This document shows positions 7,324 to 16,050 of a DNA stretch of 36,559 nucleotides, piece after piece. Location: NCBI GenBank assembly GCA_013298545.1, contig JAAFIA010000017.1, positions 1 to 36,559 of the forward strand, given 5' to 3'. The stretch is from Bacteroidota bacterium (GTDB lineage Bacteria > Bacteroidota > Bacteroidia > Palsa-965). Every line of letters starts with the position of its first letter. Positions within the stretch are counted from its first letter, which is position 1. The notes beneath the pieces were generated by a model. The model saw nothing but the letters and a program-made list of their open reading frames with translations. It had not been told where the DNA came from and did not search any database. The translations under genes and the position numbers were made by a program.

Positions 7324-7875
7324 TTAGTATTTTGGGCGTTCAGCAGCAGGAGCAGCAGTTTGCTTTGGTTTAGAAACCGGAGCTTTTACTGGTTCAGCAG
7401 CTTTAGGTTGTGCGGTTGTACCGGTTGCAGCAGGTTGTGCGGTTCCGTTGGTAGCAGGTGCGGCATCAGCAGGTTTTGCAAATACTTCGCCTTTCATGTG
7501 AAGCACAACGGTTTTGTCGGTATCATAAGTAATTGTAACTGTTTTGTCTTGTGGACCCATTTTACCAGCAGAGTTGAAGGTAACACGAATAACACCATAG
7601 CCGTTTGGTTTGATGGGTTCTTTTGGCCAATCAGGAACTGTGCAACCGCAAGATCCAACAGCGTTGTTGATGATCAATGGTTCTTTACCTACGTTTTTGA
7701 AACGGAACTCCCAAGTAACGCTTTTGCCTTGCTCGATTTTACCGAAATCATGTTCCATCATGTCAAATTTCATGATTGGACCAGTAGTTGTTTCCATAGC
7801 AGATGTAGATGATTGTGCCATTGAAACAGATGCAGCACCAAAGGTGAGCATTGAAAAGAGAAGTAGTTTTTTCAT
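7324..7875 (-). CDS. Secreted DUF1573 protein with C-terminal AP-rich tail
   Basis: This is the first gene of the three-gene unit: 183 residues, a signal peptide (residues 1-20, SVSMAQ), one DUF1573 domain, then a C-terminal Ala/Pro/Thr/Lys-rich tail of about 55 residues. Domain markers are FDMMEHDFGKIEQGKSVTW, FRFKNVGKEPLIINNAVGSC and GCTVPDWPKEPIKP. The tail is at the opposite end compared with the paralogue at 6752. The ATG at 7873-7875 lies about 38 bases below a well-formed promoter (7920-7949). DUF1573 proteins are widespread in Bacteroidota and remain without a demonstrated function, so none is assigned here. Confidence 0.88.
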   Translation of the reverse strand: MKKLLLFSMLTFGAASVSMAQSSTSAMETTTGPIMKFDMMEHDFGKIEQGKSVTWEFRFKNVGKEPLIINNAVGSCGCTVPDWPKEPIKPNGYGVIRVTFNSAGKMGPQDKTVTITYDTDKTVVLHMKGEVFAKPADAAPATNGTAQPAATGTTAQPKAAEPVKAPVSKPKQTAAPAAERPKY

Positions 7876-7919
7876 TGTGTAAATAGTTATTAAGGTGTTT
7901 TTGTTGTGTTTGGTCTTCT

Positions 7920-7949
7920 CAAAAATAGCATAAACCGTGCCAAATTCAA
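7920..7949 (-). promoter_or_regulatory. Promoter of the three-gene DUF1573 unit
   Basis: On the minus strand there is TTG (7947-7949), 19 bp, then TATTTTTG (7920-7927). That fits the Bacteroidota pattern TTG-N17-23-TAnnTTTG. The same bases also contain GG-N10-GC (GG 7940-7941, GC 7928-7929) in the context TTGGCACG...TGCT, which resembles a sigma-54 -24/-12 site, so the class of promoter is open. Confidence 0.6.
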
Positions 7950-7972
7950 GAAAAACACATGTTTAAATTTCG

Positions 7973-7980
7973 TAGTTTTG
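7973..7980 (+). promoter_or_regulatory. Putative -7 box for valS
   Basis: TAGTTTTG is a full TAnnTTTG match 48 bp before the valS ATG. No TTG lies at the expected -33 distance, so support is partial. The region 7876-8028 is a divergent intergenic stretch serving both the DUF1573 unit and valS. Confidence 0.4.
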
Positions 7981-8028
7981 ACCGCTTTGAATTTGGTTCC
8001 TTTCTTACGGCCAAACGAAGATACACAA

Positions 8029-10656
8029 ATGAACGAAATACCCAAGACTTACGACGCAAAATCTGCCGAAGCGCATTGGTATGCCTGGTGGATGGAAAAA
8101 GGATTCTTCCGATCGGTTCCCGACGAACGCGAACCATATACTATTGTTATCCCGCCACCAAACGTTACTGGTGTGTTGCACATGGGGCACATGCTCAACA
8201 ATACCATTCAAGATGTACTCGTCCGCCGCGCCCGCATGCAAGGAAAAAATGCGTGCTGGGTTCCAGGTACCGACCATGCATCTATTGCTACCGAAGCTAA
8301 AGTTGTGAAGTTGCTTGCCGATCAAGGCATCAAAAAACAAGATCTTACGCGCGACGAATTTTTAAAACACGCTTGGTCGTGGAAAGAAAAGTACGGCGGC
8401 ATCATTCTCGAACAACTCAAAAAACTCGGCGCTTCCTGCGATTGGGAACGTACTCGTTTTACGATGGAAGATGATTTGAGCGAAGCCGTTATTGAAGTAT
8501 TCAATAAACTCTACGAAAAAGGATATATCTATCGTGGTTACCGCATGGTAAACTGGGATCCATCAGCACTTACCGCTGTTTCGGATGAAGAAGTAATCAT
8601 GAAGGAAAAGAATTCTAAACTTTTCCACCTCCGCTACCAAATCGAAGGAACAGACGAATGGCTAACCATTGCCACCACGCGCCCCGAAACCATTCTCGGC
8701 GATACGGCTGTCGCAGTTCATCCCGATGATGCGCGCTACGCACACTTACATGGAAAGCGCGTACTTGTTCCTTTAATCAAACGCAGCGTACCGGTTATTT
8801 TTGACGAGTATGTAGATCGCGAATTTGGAACAGGTGCTTTGAAAGTAACACCAGCCCACGATAAAAACGATTACGAGTTAGGCAAAAAACACCAACTCGA
8901 AATGATCGATATGCTCAATCCCGATGGGACCTTGAGTAAAGCGGCACAGTTGTATATCGGTCAAGATCGTTTTGCGGTGCGCAAACAAATTGTCAAAGAT
9001 TTAGAAGAAGCTGGTCATCTGGTAAAAACCGAAGACATTAAAAATAGTGTTGGTCATTCGGAACGTACCGATGCTGTGATTGAGCCACGCCTTTCGCAGC
9101 AATGGTTTGTGGCCATGAAAGAAATTTCTAAGCCCGCCTTGGAACATGTCGAGAACGGCGATATACGGTTGATTCCCGATAAATTTATCAATACCTATCG
9201 CCACTGGATGGAAAATGTTCAGGATTGGTGCATCTCGCGCCAGTTGTGGTGGGGACAGCGCATTCCGGCTTGGTATTTACCTGAAGGCGATTTTGTTGTT
9301 GCGATGAATGAGGCCGATGCCTTGAAAAAAGCGCAACAAAAAAATCCTGCTTATACCGCTGCCGATTTGCGTCAAGACGAAGATGTGGTGGATACTTGGT
9401 TCTCGTCGTGGCTCTGGCCCATTTCGGTTTTCGATGGGTTCAAAGATCCCAACAACAAAGACATTCAATATTATTATCCAACGAACGATTTGGTTACGGC
9501 ACCCGAGATTTTATTTTTCTGGGTGGCGCGCATGATCATTGCTGGCTACGAATACCGCGGCGATTTACCGTTTCGCAATGTGTATCTCACCGGTATTGTC
9601 CGCGATAAACAAGGACGTAAAATGTCTAAGTCGCTCGGCAATTCGCCCGATCCACTCGATTTGATTGAGCAGTATGGTGCGGATGGTGTGCGCGTGGGTA
9701 TGTTGTTTAGCTCGCCCGCTGGAAATGATTTGTTGTTTGATGAATCGCTTTGCGAACAAGGACGAAACTTTACCAATAAAATTTGGAATGCGTTTCGTTT
9801 GGTTAAAGGATGGACCGCAGATGCAAATGCTGCACAACCCGCCGCCGCGCAAAATGCCATCGCTTGGTTCGAACAACGCTTTCAGCAACAACTCGCCGAA
9901 ATCGACGAACATTATCTCCGCTTCCGCCTCAGCGACGCACTCATGGCCACTTACAAATTGGTCTGGGACGATTTCTGCTCTTGGTATTTAGAAGCGGCAA
10001 AGCCCGATTTTGTTGACGGCCAGCCCAAGCCTGTTGATGCGCAAACGCAAGCAGCAACCATTCATTTCTTTGAACAGATTTTGAAATTGTTGCACCCGTT
10101 CATGCCATTCATCAGCGAAGAATTGTACCATTTGTTTGCCGAACGAAAAGACCATGACGCGCTCATTGTTGCGCCTTGGCCAGTACAAAAAACAGTTGAT
10201 AGCGCACTCGTCGATCGTTTTCAGATTGCTGTCGATGTCATCACAAACGTGCGCAACATTCGCAAACAAAAGAACATACCACCGCGCGAACAGTTGACTC
10301 TGCTCGTTAAAACCAGCGCGCCTGATGCCGAATTTGATGCACTCATTGCAAAACTTTCGGGCCTTGCAAGCATTGCTTATGTGGCCGAAAAGCCAACTGG
10401 TGCAATCGGTTTTGTGGTAAAAACTGCCGAGTATTTTGTTCCGTTCGCCACCAACATCAATGTCGAAGAAGAGCGCGCACGGCTTGCCAAAGAAATTGAA
10501 TACAACAAAGGATTCCTGAAATCGGTTGTTTCAAAACTGGCAAACGAACGGTTTGTAGCCAATGCCAAACCCGAAATCATTGCCAACGAACGCAGCAAAC
10601 AGGCTGACGCCGAAGCTAAAATCAAAGCCCTCGAAGAGCAATTGGCAAACCTGTAA
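8029..10656 (+). CDS. valS: Valine--tRNA ligase
   Basis: This class Ia aminoacyl-tRNA synthetase charges tRNA-Val in the cytoplasm. From the ATG at 8029 it has 875 residues, the normal length. The ATP-binding HIGH box appears as HMGH (51-54, after PPPNVTGVL), and the KMSKS loop is at residues 531-535 ([10 protein letters not shown]). The editing (CP1) domain shows [17 protein letters not shown]. The anticodon-binding part includes [14 protein letters not shown], and the C-terminus is the Val-specific coiled coil (about 810-875). The frame is open 41 codons further upstream, but those residues do not resemble ValS, and [14 protein letters not shown] is a typical start. It is a single gene, followed by a strong terminator. 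Confidence 0.98.
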   Translation: MNEIPKTYDAKSAEAHWYAWWMEKGFFRSVPDEREPYTIVIPPPNVTGVLHMGHMLNNTIQDVLVRRARMQGKNACWVPGTDHASIATEAKVVKLLADQGIKKQDLTRDEFLKHAWSWKEKYGGIILEQLKKLGASCDWERTRFTMEDDLSEAVIEVFNKLYEKGYIYRGYRMVNWDPSALTAVSDEEVIMKEKNSKLFHLRYQIEGTDEWLTIATTRPETILGDTAVAVHPDDARYAHLHGKRVLVPLIKRSVPVIFDEYVDREFGTGALKVTPAHDKNDYELGKKHQLEMIDMLNPDGTLSKAAQLYIGQDRFAVRKQIVKDLEEAGHLVKTEDIKNSVGHSERTDAVIEPRLSQQWFVAMKEISKPALEHVENGDIRLIPDKFINTYRHWMENVQDWCISRQLWWGQRIPAWYLPEGDFVVAMNEADALKKAQQKNPAYTAADLRQDEDVVDTWFSSWLWPISVFDGFKDPNNKDIQYYYPTNDLVTAPEILFFWVARMIIAGYEYRGDLPFRNVYLTGIVRDKQGRKMSKSLGNSPDPLDLIEQYGADGVRVGMLFSSPAGNDLLFDESLCEQGRNFTNKIWNAFRLVKGWTADANAAQPAAAQNAIAWFEQRFQQQLAEIDEHYLRFRLSDALMATYKLVWDDFCSWYLEAAKPDFVDGQPKPVDAQTQAATIHFFEQILKLLHPFMPFISEELYHLFAERKDHDALIVAPWPVQKTVDSALVDRFQIAVDVITNVRNIRKQKNIPPREQLTLLVKTSAPDAEFDALIAKLSGLASIAYVAEKPTGAIGFVVKTAEYFVPFATNINVEEERARLAKEIEYNKGFLKSVVSKLANERFVANAKPEIIANERSKQADAEAKIKALEEQLANL

Positions 10657-10672
10657 AAGTTTACAACAAGTT

Positions 10673-10708
10673 AACGGAGCAAGGCGCAAGTGTTGCTCCG
10701 TTTTTTTT
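10673..10708 (+). terminator. Rho-independent terminator of valS
   Basis: A perfect 10-bp stem, AACGGAGCAA (10673-10682) and TTGCTCCGTT (10693-10702), has a 10-base loop and is followed by more T (eight in all, to 10708). It lies 17 bp past the valS stop. Confidence 0.9.
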
Positions 10709-10723
10709 CGCTCATACACGAAC

Positions 10724-10745
10724 GGGAACATTTTAGTTTGTTCCC
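10724..10745. other. Interrupted palindrome upstream of the M1 peptidase gene
   Basis: GGGAACA (10724-10730) and TGTTCCC (10739-10745) form a perfect 7-bp inverted repeat around an AT-rich 8-base spacer, 30 bp before the peptidase ATG. It could be an operator or a leader hairpin. There is no T-run, so it is not a terminator. The evidence is symmetry only. Confidence 0.3.
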
Positions 10746-10774
10746 CGTACAACGATTTGTAATGAATTGATTGT

Positions 10775-12511
10775 ATGAGAAAACTAGTACTTGCATTCGC
10801 TGGCATGATTGGAATTACCGCATGCAGCATCATCGGTTTTCATCCGAAAATTCATAATCCGAAAATTGCGGGCAAATACCCAAAAGCTACAGAAGCACGT
10901 GTTATGCTCGGCGCAGACCGCCCCGAACGTTCGTGTTACGATGTTATTCACTACAAGCTGAACGTCGATTTTACGGCAGCGCTACGGAATAAAAAAGAAG
11001 ATATTTCGGGACAAGTTACCATGAAAGCAATTGCTCTTACCGATTTCGAGAAAATTCAAATCGACATGGCGAAGCACCTGAAACCCAAAAATATATTTCG
11101 AATCGATCAACAAGGCAAACAACATGCACTGAAGTATGACCGTGTTGAAGGCGCAATGTTTTTGACGATGGACGAGAAAATCAAACAAGGCGAACAGTTT
11201 CTCATTCAAATCACTTATACCGGATTTCCACCCGAAGCCAAGCGCGCTCCTTGGCGCGGTGGTTTTGTGCGCAAGCAAGATGTCAATGGAAATCCATGGT
11301 GGGGCGTGGCCTGCGAAACAGAAGGAGCAAGTCTTTGGTGGCCCTGCAAAGATGTGATGAACGATGAACCAGATAGCGTTGATCTGCATTACAAAGTGCC
11401 ACTGAATTTAGTAGCCGTCGGTAATGGAAAATTAATTGATACAACAACTACTTCCGAAAGTCGTGAATGGCATTGGAAAATTTCATACCCAATCAATTTA
11501 TACAACGTTACTTTTTACATCGGTCAGTTCAAACATTTGCACGATACTTATGAAAGTCCGATTACGAAAAAAACACTCGACCTCAATCATTATGTCTTGT
11601 CGTACAATTACGAGCGGGCAGAAAAGCATTTCAAACAAACGCAAAAACACATTCAAGCTTACGAAGAGTTTTTTGGGCCGTATGCGTTTTACCGCGATGG
11701 ATTTAAATTGGTTGAATCGCCTTATGCCGGAATGGAACACCAAAGCGCCATCGCTTATGGCAATGGGTACAAAAACGATTATTTTGGCTCCATAGACTAC
11801 ATCATTTTGCATGAAACAGCGCACGAATGGTGGGGAAATTGTGTTACGGCAAACGATTTGGCCGATGGTTGGATCCATGAAGGACTTGCAACGTATTCAG
11901 AAGCTTTGTATGTCGAAAAAATTAAAGGACGAGAAACCGCCATCAATTACCTCGTCAACCAACGCATGATGATTATTAATCGTCGCCCAATGTCACATAA
12001 AACTGGAATTCGCTACTTCAATTTTCGAGACAGCGATATTTACATGAAAGGAACATGGATGATGCATTCGTTGCGCGAATTGCTCGACGATGATAAATTG
12101 TTTTTCGATATCATTCAAACCTTCTATAAAACCAATGCCTACCAAACCGTTTCCTCTGCTGATTTCATGGCCCTTGTCAATCAAAAAACAGGCAAAGATT
12201 ATACGTGGTTTTTTCAGCAATACTTGTTCAATCGGTTTACTCCCGTACTGAATTACGAAGTAAAAGATGGCTGGCTGTATTTTGAATGGGATGCGAAATA
12301 CACCAATGCCAATTTCAGTATGGCCGTTCGGTTACTCGATCAGCAAGGAAAAATGACGCGTCGTATTGCTCCTAAAACTGGCGAAGTTCGCAAAGTGCAA
12401 TTGATGAATAACGAATCTCCGGTTTGGATTGGCGATCAGTATCAACTCATGAAAGCCACCGAAGAAAAAGGACTTGCAAAAAAGTACGAGAAAAAAAATC
12501 CATCAAAATGA
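10775..12511 (+). CDS. M1-family zinc metallopeptidase, lipoprotein
   Basis: This is a gluzincin aminopeptidase-like protein of 578 residues. The N-terminus is a lipoprotein signal with lipobox ITAC and Cys17, so it is probably anchored to a membrane and works outside the cytoplasm. An M1-type beta-sandwich N domain is followed by the exopeptidase motif in the variant form GMEHQ (319-323, normally GAMEN/GMEN), and the zinc site HETAH (H346, E347, H350) with the third ligand E369 in WIHEGLATYSEAL. The usual C-terminal helical domain is short or missing, as in many Bacteroidota members. Substrate is unknown, and the Asn-to-His change in the GMEN motif could alter N-terminal recognition (inference). 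It overlaps the convergent gene at 12503 by 9 bp. Confidence 0.93.
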   Translation: MRKLVLAFAGMIGITACSIIGFHPKIHNPKIAGKYPKATEARVMLGADRPERSCYDVIHYKLNVDFTAALRNKKEDISGQVTMKAIALTDFEKIQIDMAKHLKPKNIFRIDQQGKQHALKYDRVEGAMFLTMDEKIKQGEQFLIQITYTGFPPEAKRAPWRGGFVRKQDVNGNPWWGVACETEGASLWWPCKDVMNDEPDSVDLHYKVPLNLVAVGNGKLIDTTTTSESREWHWKISYPINLYNVTFYIGQFKHLHDTYESPITKKTLDLNHYVLSYNYERAEKHFKQTQKHIQAYEEFFGPYAFYRDGFKLVESPYAGMEHQSAIAYGNGYKNDYFGSIDYIILHETAHEWWGNCVTANDLADGWIHEGLATYSEALYVEKIKGRETAINYLVNQRMMIINRRPMSHKTGIRYFNFRDSDIYMKGTWMMHSLRELLDDDKLFFDIIQTFYKTNAYQTVSSADFMALVNQKTGKDYTWFFQQYLFNRFTPVLNYEVKDGWLYFEWDAKYTNANFSMAVRLLDQQGKMTRRIAPKTGEVRKVQLMNNESPVWIGDQYQLMKATEEKGLAKKYEKKNPSK

Positions 12512-12907
12512 TTTCAGCCACTCAAGTGCCTCATCGCGTTTACGAAATACTTTGTACGGAATGGCTGGTTTAAAAACACGACCATAAAAATCCGACATGA
12601 GTTTAAATCCTAAACTTGGCGCAAAAACGGCAACGGCAATAAATGGCTGCGAAGCTTCAATCTCGCGCGAATATGCCCGTGCAGCAGAATCAACCCAAAA
12701 CGCCCCTTCCGACTCAATCAAAAAAGCATATTTTTCGTTCTTTGTGATGATGCGGAAGGCCTCAGATAAACGTTTTTGGAGATCTAGTGTGATTTCTGCG
12801 CCATCTAAATAACGAACAACAACAACACCATCTATAATTGATAGATGTGCACAGTTTTCAATAAATATATCCCCGGCAGCCGAAAGGCCGTCATGTTGAT
12901 GTTCCAT
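12503..12907 (-). CDS. Small cytoplasmic protein, SEC14/STAS-like domain
   Basis: This is a 134-residue soluble protein with no signal peptide. The pattern fits the small SEC14/STAS-like fold found in many Bacteroidota proteins: an N-terminal strand pair (HLSIIDGVVVVRYLDGAEITLD), a helix (LQKRLSEAFRIIT), a strand (YAFLIESEG), then a helix and strand with FIAVAVFAPSLGFKLMSDFYG and a C-terminal EALEWLKSF helix. I recognise the type but not a characterised relative, and no ligand or partner can be named. The ATG at 12905-12907 is the natural start. The stop overlaps the convergent M1 peptidase by 9 bp, and 84 bp separate it from the YdcF-like gene upstream. Confidence 0.7.
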   Translation of the reverse strand: MEHQHDGLSAAGDIFIENCAHLSIIDGVVVVRYLDGAEITLDLQKRLSEAFRIITKNEKYAFLIESEGAFWVDSAARAYSREIEASQPFIAVAVFAPSLGFKLMSDFYGRVFKPAIPYKVFRKRDEALEWLKSF

Positions 12908-12991
12908 AAAGTATATGGTGCAGGGGAGCGACGAAGATATATAAAATAACCTCGATTAGTAATTAGAAAACAGATAATTATTTTGTAAAAA

Positions 12992-13753
12992 TCAGATGTA
13001 ACCGGCAAGGCTGTATGTGATGCATCCAAACCACTCACGAAATAAAGCATTCCACGCAAAAAGTGTTTCCGCATCGGGAATAAATGCATAATCAAATTCA
13101 AATTTGGGTGGCCCACTCATGCGGTCTGTGCTGTAAGGACTAACGGCAATGCCAGCTTTGGCAAAACAGCCTAGCGAACGCCGCATGTGATACCCCGATG
13201 TAACCAATAAATATTTCCCGCCCGGAGCTTGTGTTTTTAAAATCGGTTTCAGAAACTCGGCGTTCTCATGCGTATTCTTCGATTCATTTTCGAAAATCAA
13301 TACCGAATCGGGAATGCCCAATTCCAACAAATACTTCCTAACCCGAACACCCTCTTTGTGATCGGGATGCAAGATGCTGCCAGAGCCGCCAGTAAATACA
13401 ATTTTATCGGCATAGCCTTTTTTCCAAAGTGTTAATGCCTGAAAAATCCGATCGGCACCACGGTGAAACTGAATGCGCTGTTGCGAAGGATCCCAATTGG
13501 TTGCGCCGCCCAAAACAATAACTGCATCGTAATGCCCAAGCGATTTTTCGGAAACGGCAGGAACTTCCCACATATACATGGTACGGTCGAAAATAAAGCG
13601 GTTGCTGAAAACCAACAAGATTAGCATTACGGCTAGGAATGCCCTTTTTTTGCGCCATTCGTTTTTCGTAAACCACGCATAAAGTAGCAACACCATTGCC
13701 CATGTAAATGGCAACAATAAAAACGTCAAGAGTTTGGAGAGGTAAAAAAACAT
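12992..13753 (-). CDS. YdcF/SanA/ElyC family (DUF218) membrane protein
   Basis: This 253-residue protein has two N-terminal membrane helices (about residues 5-25 and 35-52) followed by a DUF218 domain. The domain shows AVIVLGGATNWD, DRIFQALTLWKKGYADKIVFTGG, ESKNTHENAEFLKPIL, and YLLVTSGYHMRRSLGCFAKAGI. The Glu-Ser-x-Asn-Thr motif and the final TSGYHMRR are family hallmarks. Relatives ElyC and SanA affect envelope integrity and peptidoglycan/lipid-carrier homeostasis in enterobacteria, and an envelope role is likely but unproven here. It starts 3 bp after the stop of the T9SS-tailed protein gene, so the two are almost certainly co-transcribed. Confidence 0.88.
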   Translation of the reverse strand: MFFYLSKLLTFLLLPFTWAMVLLLYAWFTKNEWRKKRAFLAVMLILLVFSNRFIFDRTMYMWEVPAVSEKSLGHYDAVIVLGGATNWDPSQQRIQFHRGADRIFQALTLWKKGYADKIVFTGGSGSILHPDHKEGVRVRKYLLELGIPDSVLIFENESKNTHENAEFLKPILKTQAPGGKYLLVTSGYHMRRSLGCFAKAGIAVSPYSTDRMSGPPKFEFDYAFIPDAETLFAWNALFREWFGCITYSLAGYI

Positions 13754-13756
13754 ACG

Positions 13757-14881
13757 TTAAGGCCAAAGTAAAATTAACGAACACGCTTGATTGCCAGCAA
13801 CCAAGCGAACCGTATAAACACCTGTAAGCAGATGAGACGCATTGATGGAAAATGTTTCACCCGCACTAACTTCGCCCGCGCCAACGCACCGCCCCTGCAC
13901 ATCAAACACAGACCAAGATCCTTTTCCTGAAAACTGCATCGTTGTTCCAATCACAATTGCTGAAGGATTTGTCGCCGCATTGAGAAAAAGTTGTGCTGAA
14001 TTTGGTGTTTGTGGAGATGCTGCTACGCCAAGAGGATTGGATAAATTCGGAATTTGAAACCGATACAATTTGCGTCCCAACGAAAATACTTTTTCATCCG
14101 TCATATAAAATGACGAATCATTTACAAACGTCAAGCCCTCTTTTTGTGTCCATGCCGGAAATGCAAAATGTGTGAGTTGCCCCGCAAAAAAAGAATCGCT
14201 TGGAAACGCACTAAATACCCAAAGGTTGGTTTCGTTCAAGAGTGCGAGGACATTGCGCGAAGGCGAAAGCGCCGCATCAGTAATCCATCCGGTAAATAAA
14301 AACGAATCGCGCGGAGCTGGAAGATAAACTCCTGCTGTATCGGGCAAAATATAACGACGACACCAGAACGTACTCCGACTTTTAGAAAACAAATGCAACG
14401 AAGCATCGCGGTGAATCATTGCTTCGCAATCGAAATTGAAAAACGAACTATCTGCCGGAAACGAATCTTGGTCAGCATACGCAAAATATAATGTCGGCGG
14501 ATTACGCATCGAATCTTGTTGAAGCGAATCGACGGGTATTTTATAAATGCGCAAGTTGGTTCGGTTGTTTGCATTGTTGCCAAAATCGCCCACGAAGACA
14601 TTGCCTAACGTGTCTTGTGTCAACGCTTCCCAATCGCTCGCCGATGTATTCAGCAAGCGGTAGGTGCGAAGAATGGCAACGCTCGTGTCAATCAAAAAAA
14701 TACGTGCCGAATCGCCGCTGTCGTTGTTTGTCCAGAACGTATAATTGCCAGCATAAGACAATGACGAAGATTCTAAAAGCGTAGGCGGTAGCGTGTCCAC
14801 AACCGTTGGCACAATGACTTGAGCCTGATTGGGAATGCTTCCAACGAGTAGAAAAAAGAAAAGAAACAGTTTCCGAAACAC
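13757..14881 (-). CDS. Secreted propeller-like protein with T9SS-type C-terminal domain
   Basis: This exported protein has 374 residues. A GTG start at 14879-14881 is the only one that includes the signal peptide (FRKLFLFFFLLVGSIPNQAQ); no ATG follows in the first 100 codons. The mature part reads WTNNDSGDSARIFLID, DWEALTQDTLGNVFVGDFGN and related blades, resembling the SMP-30/phytase-like esterase-like propeller group of Bacteroidota. No catalytic set can be assigned. The last 70 residues or so look like a T9SS sorting domain (SWSVFDVQGRCVGAGEV...LLTGVYTVRLVAG), although the usual YPNP opening is absent and the end (LLWP) is atypical. It is followed 3 bp later by the YdcF-like gene and is divergent from the aminopeptidase, with 79 bp between. 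Confidence 0.78.
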   Translation of the reverse strand: MFRKLFLFFFLLVGSIPNQAQVIVPTVVDTLPPTLLESSSLSYAGNYTFWTNNDSGDSARIFLIDTSVAILRTYRLLNTSASDWEALTQDTLGNVFVGDFGNNANNRTNLRIYKIPVDSLQQDSMRNPPTLYFAYADQDSFPADSSFFNFDCEAMIHRDASLHLFSKSRSTFWCRRYILPDTAGVYLPAPRDSFLFTGWITDAALSPSRNVLALLNETNLWVFSAFPSDSFFAGQLTHFAFPAWTQKEGLTFVNDSSFYMTDEKVFSLGRKLYRFQIPNLSNPLGVAASPQTPNSAQLFLNAATNPSAIVIGTTMQFSGKGSWSVFDVQGRCVGAGEVSAGETFSINASHLLTGVYTVRLVAGNQACSLILLWP

Positions 14882-14947
14882 GCCGCAAGTTAACGTATTT
14901 CAAGCAAAACGTTTCGTCCGAAGCAAGCCGCATCGCCACAATTGCAA

Positions 14948-14955
14948 TACCTTTG
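14948..14955 (+). promoter_or_regulatory. -7 box for the COG4324 aminopeptidase gene
   Basis: TACCTTTG is a full TAnnTTTG match only 5 bp before the ATG at 14961, so the transcript would start at or a few bases from the start codon. No clear -33 box is seen. Confidence 0.45.
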
Positions 14956-14960
14956 TTTGC

Positions 14961-16004
14961 ATGAAACGCAAGCTTCGTTTTTTCAGCGCATTGCTTTTTG
15001 ATCTGCTCTTGATTCCGCTGATCATTTTTGCGCTTTGGCAAACCGAACTTGTTGTGTATGGCTTGCGCATGGCGCGCGGGCAAGCCGCCATTATCGTCAA
15101 TGCGCGGCCTGTTACGGAAGTACTTAACGATCAAACCGTCCCCGATTCGATAAAAGTAAAATTGCGGTTGATCGAAGAAATTAGAACGTTTGCGTTTGAT
15201 GAATTGGGCTTGAATCGGAATGCGAATTACACCAGTTTTTTTGACCAACGTGGACGACCATTGATTCATGTGGTAACGGCTTGCGACGCATTTTCGCTAG
15301 ATGCGTACGAATGGAAATATAGTTTTTTAGGAAAAATGCCTTACAAAGGTTTTTTTGATCGTCAACGTGCAGAGGCGGAACAACAGCGATTGCGGCAACT
15401 TGGTTTGGATGCTAGTATTGGCGGCGCTTCTGGCTGGTCAACGCTGGGTTGGTTAAATGATCCAATACTTTCCAATATGTTGCGGCGCAGCGAAGGCGAT
15501 TTGGCCGAACTCATTATTCATGAACTCACGCACGGCACTTTGTTTGTAAAAGACGATGCCACGTTTAACGAAAACCTTGCTTCGTTTATAGGTTACAAAG
15601 GCGCACTTGCTTTTTTAGAACATAAATACGGTAAGGATTCGGAAGCCTTGCGGCACTATATACGCGGTCGCGAAGAAGATGAAATCATCAATCAATTTAT
15701 GTTGCAGGAAGCGCGTTACCTCGATAGCGTTTATAAAACGATTCCAAAAGAAAACGTAAGGGCAAAAAAACAAGCCATCAAACAAGTTGCATTCGATTCC
15801 ATCATCGCCCGCGCCTCGCGCCTCCCGCAAGGTGGCGATCAATTCAGCAAACGGCTTGCGAAACGCCTGAGCGAAGCAGGGAATACTGTTTTCATGCAGT
15901 TTATTCGTTACGAAGGAAAACAACACGAATTTGAAACCGAGTTTTCAAGGTTCAGTTCAGTTAAAGCGTATCTCGTGTATTTAAAAAGTAGATATCCGAA
16001 TTGA
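14961..16004 (+). CDS. Predicted aminopeptidase (COG4324 family), membrane-anchored
   Basis: This 347-residue protein starts at the ATG at 14961; the open frame continues upstream but without signal or family similarity. It has one N-terminal membrane helix (about 8-30). The COG4324 signature is clear: conserved FFDQRGRPLIHVVTAC, then GGASGWSTLGWLNDPILSNML, and a zinc site HELTH (H187, E188, H191) followed by NENLASFIG, where E204 is a candidate third ligand. The family is annotated as a predicted zinc aminopeptidase with no firmly known substrate. Expected location is the periplasmic face of the inner membrane. It shares a bidirectional terminator with the convergent metal-efflux operon. Confidence 0.85.
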   Translation: MKRKLRFFSALLFDLLLIPLIIFALWQTELVVYGLRMARGQAAIIVNARPVTEVLNDQTVPDSIKVKLRLIEEIRTFAFDELGLNRNANYTSFFDQRGRPLIHVVTACDAFSLDAYEWKYSFLGKMPYKGFFDRQRAEAEQQRLRQLGLDASIGGASGWSTLGWLNDPILSNMLRRSEGDLAELIIHELTHGTLFVKDDATFNENLASFIGYKGALAFLEHKYGKDSEALRHYIRGREEDEIINQFMLQEARYLDSVYKTIPKENVRAKKQAIKQVAFDSIIARASRLPQGGDQFSKRLAKRLSEAGNTVFMQFIRYEGKQHEFETEFSRFSSVKAYLVYLKSRYPN

Positions 16005-16006
16005 AT

Positions 16007-16046
16007 AAAAAACGCCTCATTGATTTTTCTCAATGAGGCGTTTTTT
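16007..16046. terminator. Bidirectional rho-independent terminator
   Basis: A perfect 17-bp inverted repeat (16007-16023 and 16030-16046) with a 6-base loop begins with AAAAAACGCC and ends with GGCGTTTTTT, so a T-run follows the GC stem on both strands. It sits 2 bp after the aminopeptidase stop and 4 bp from the adaptor stop, and ends both convergent transcripts. Confidence 0.93.
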
Positions 16047-16050
16047 ATGA

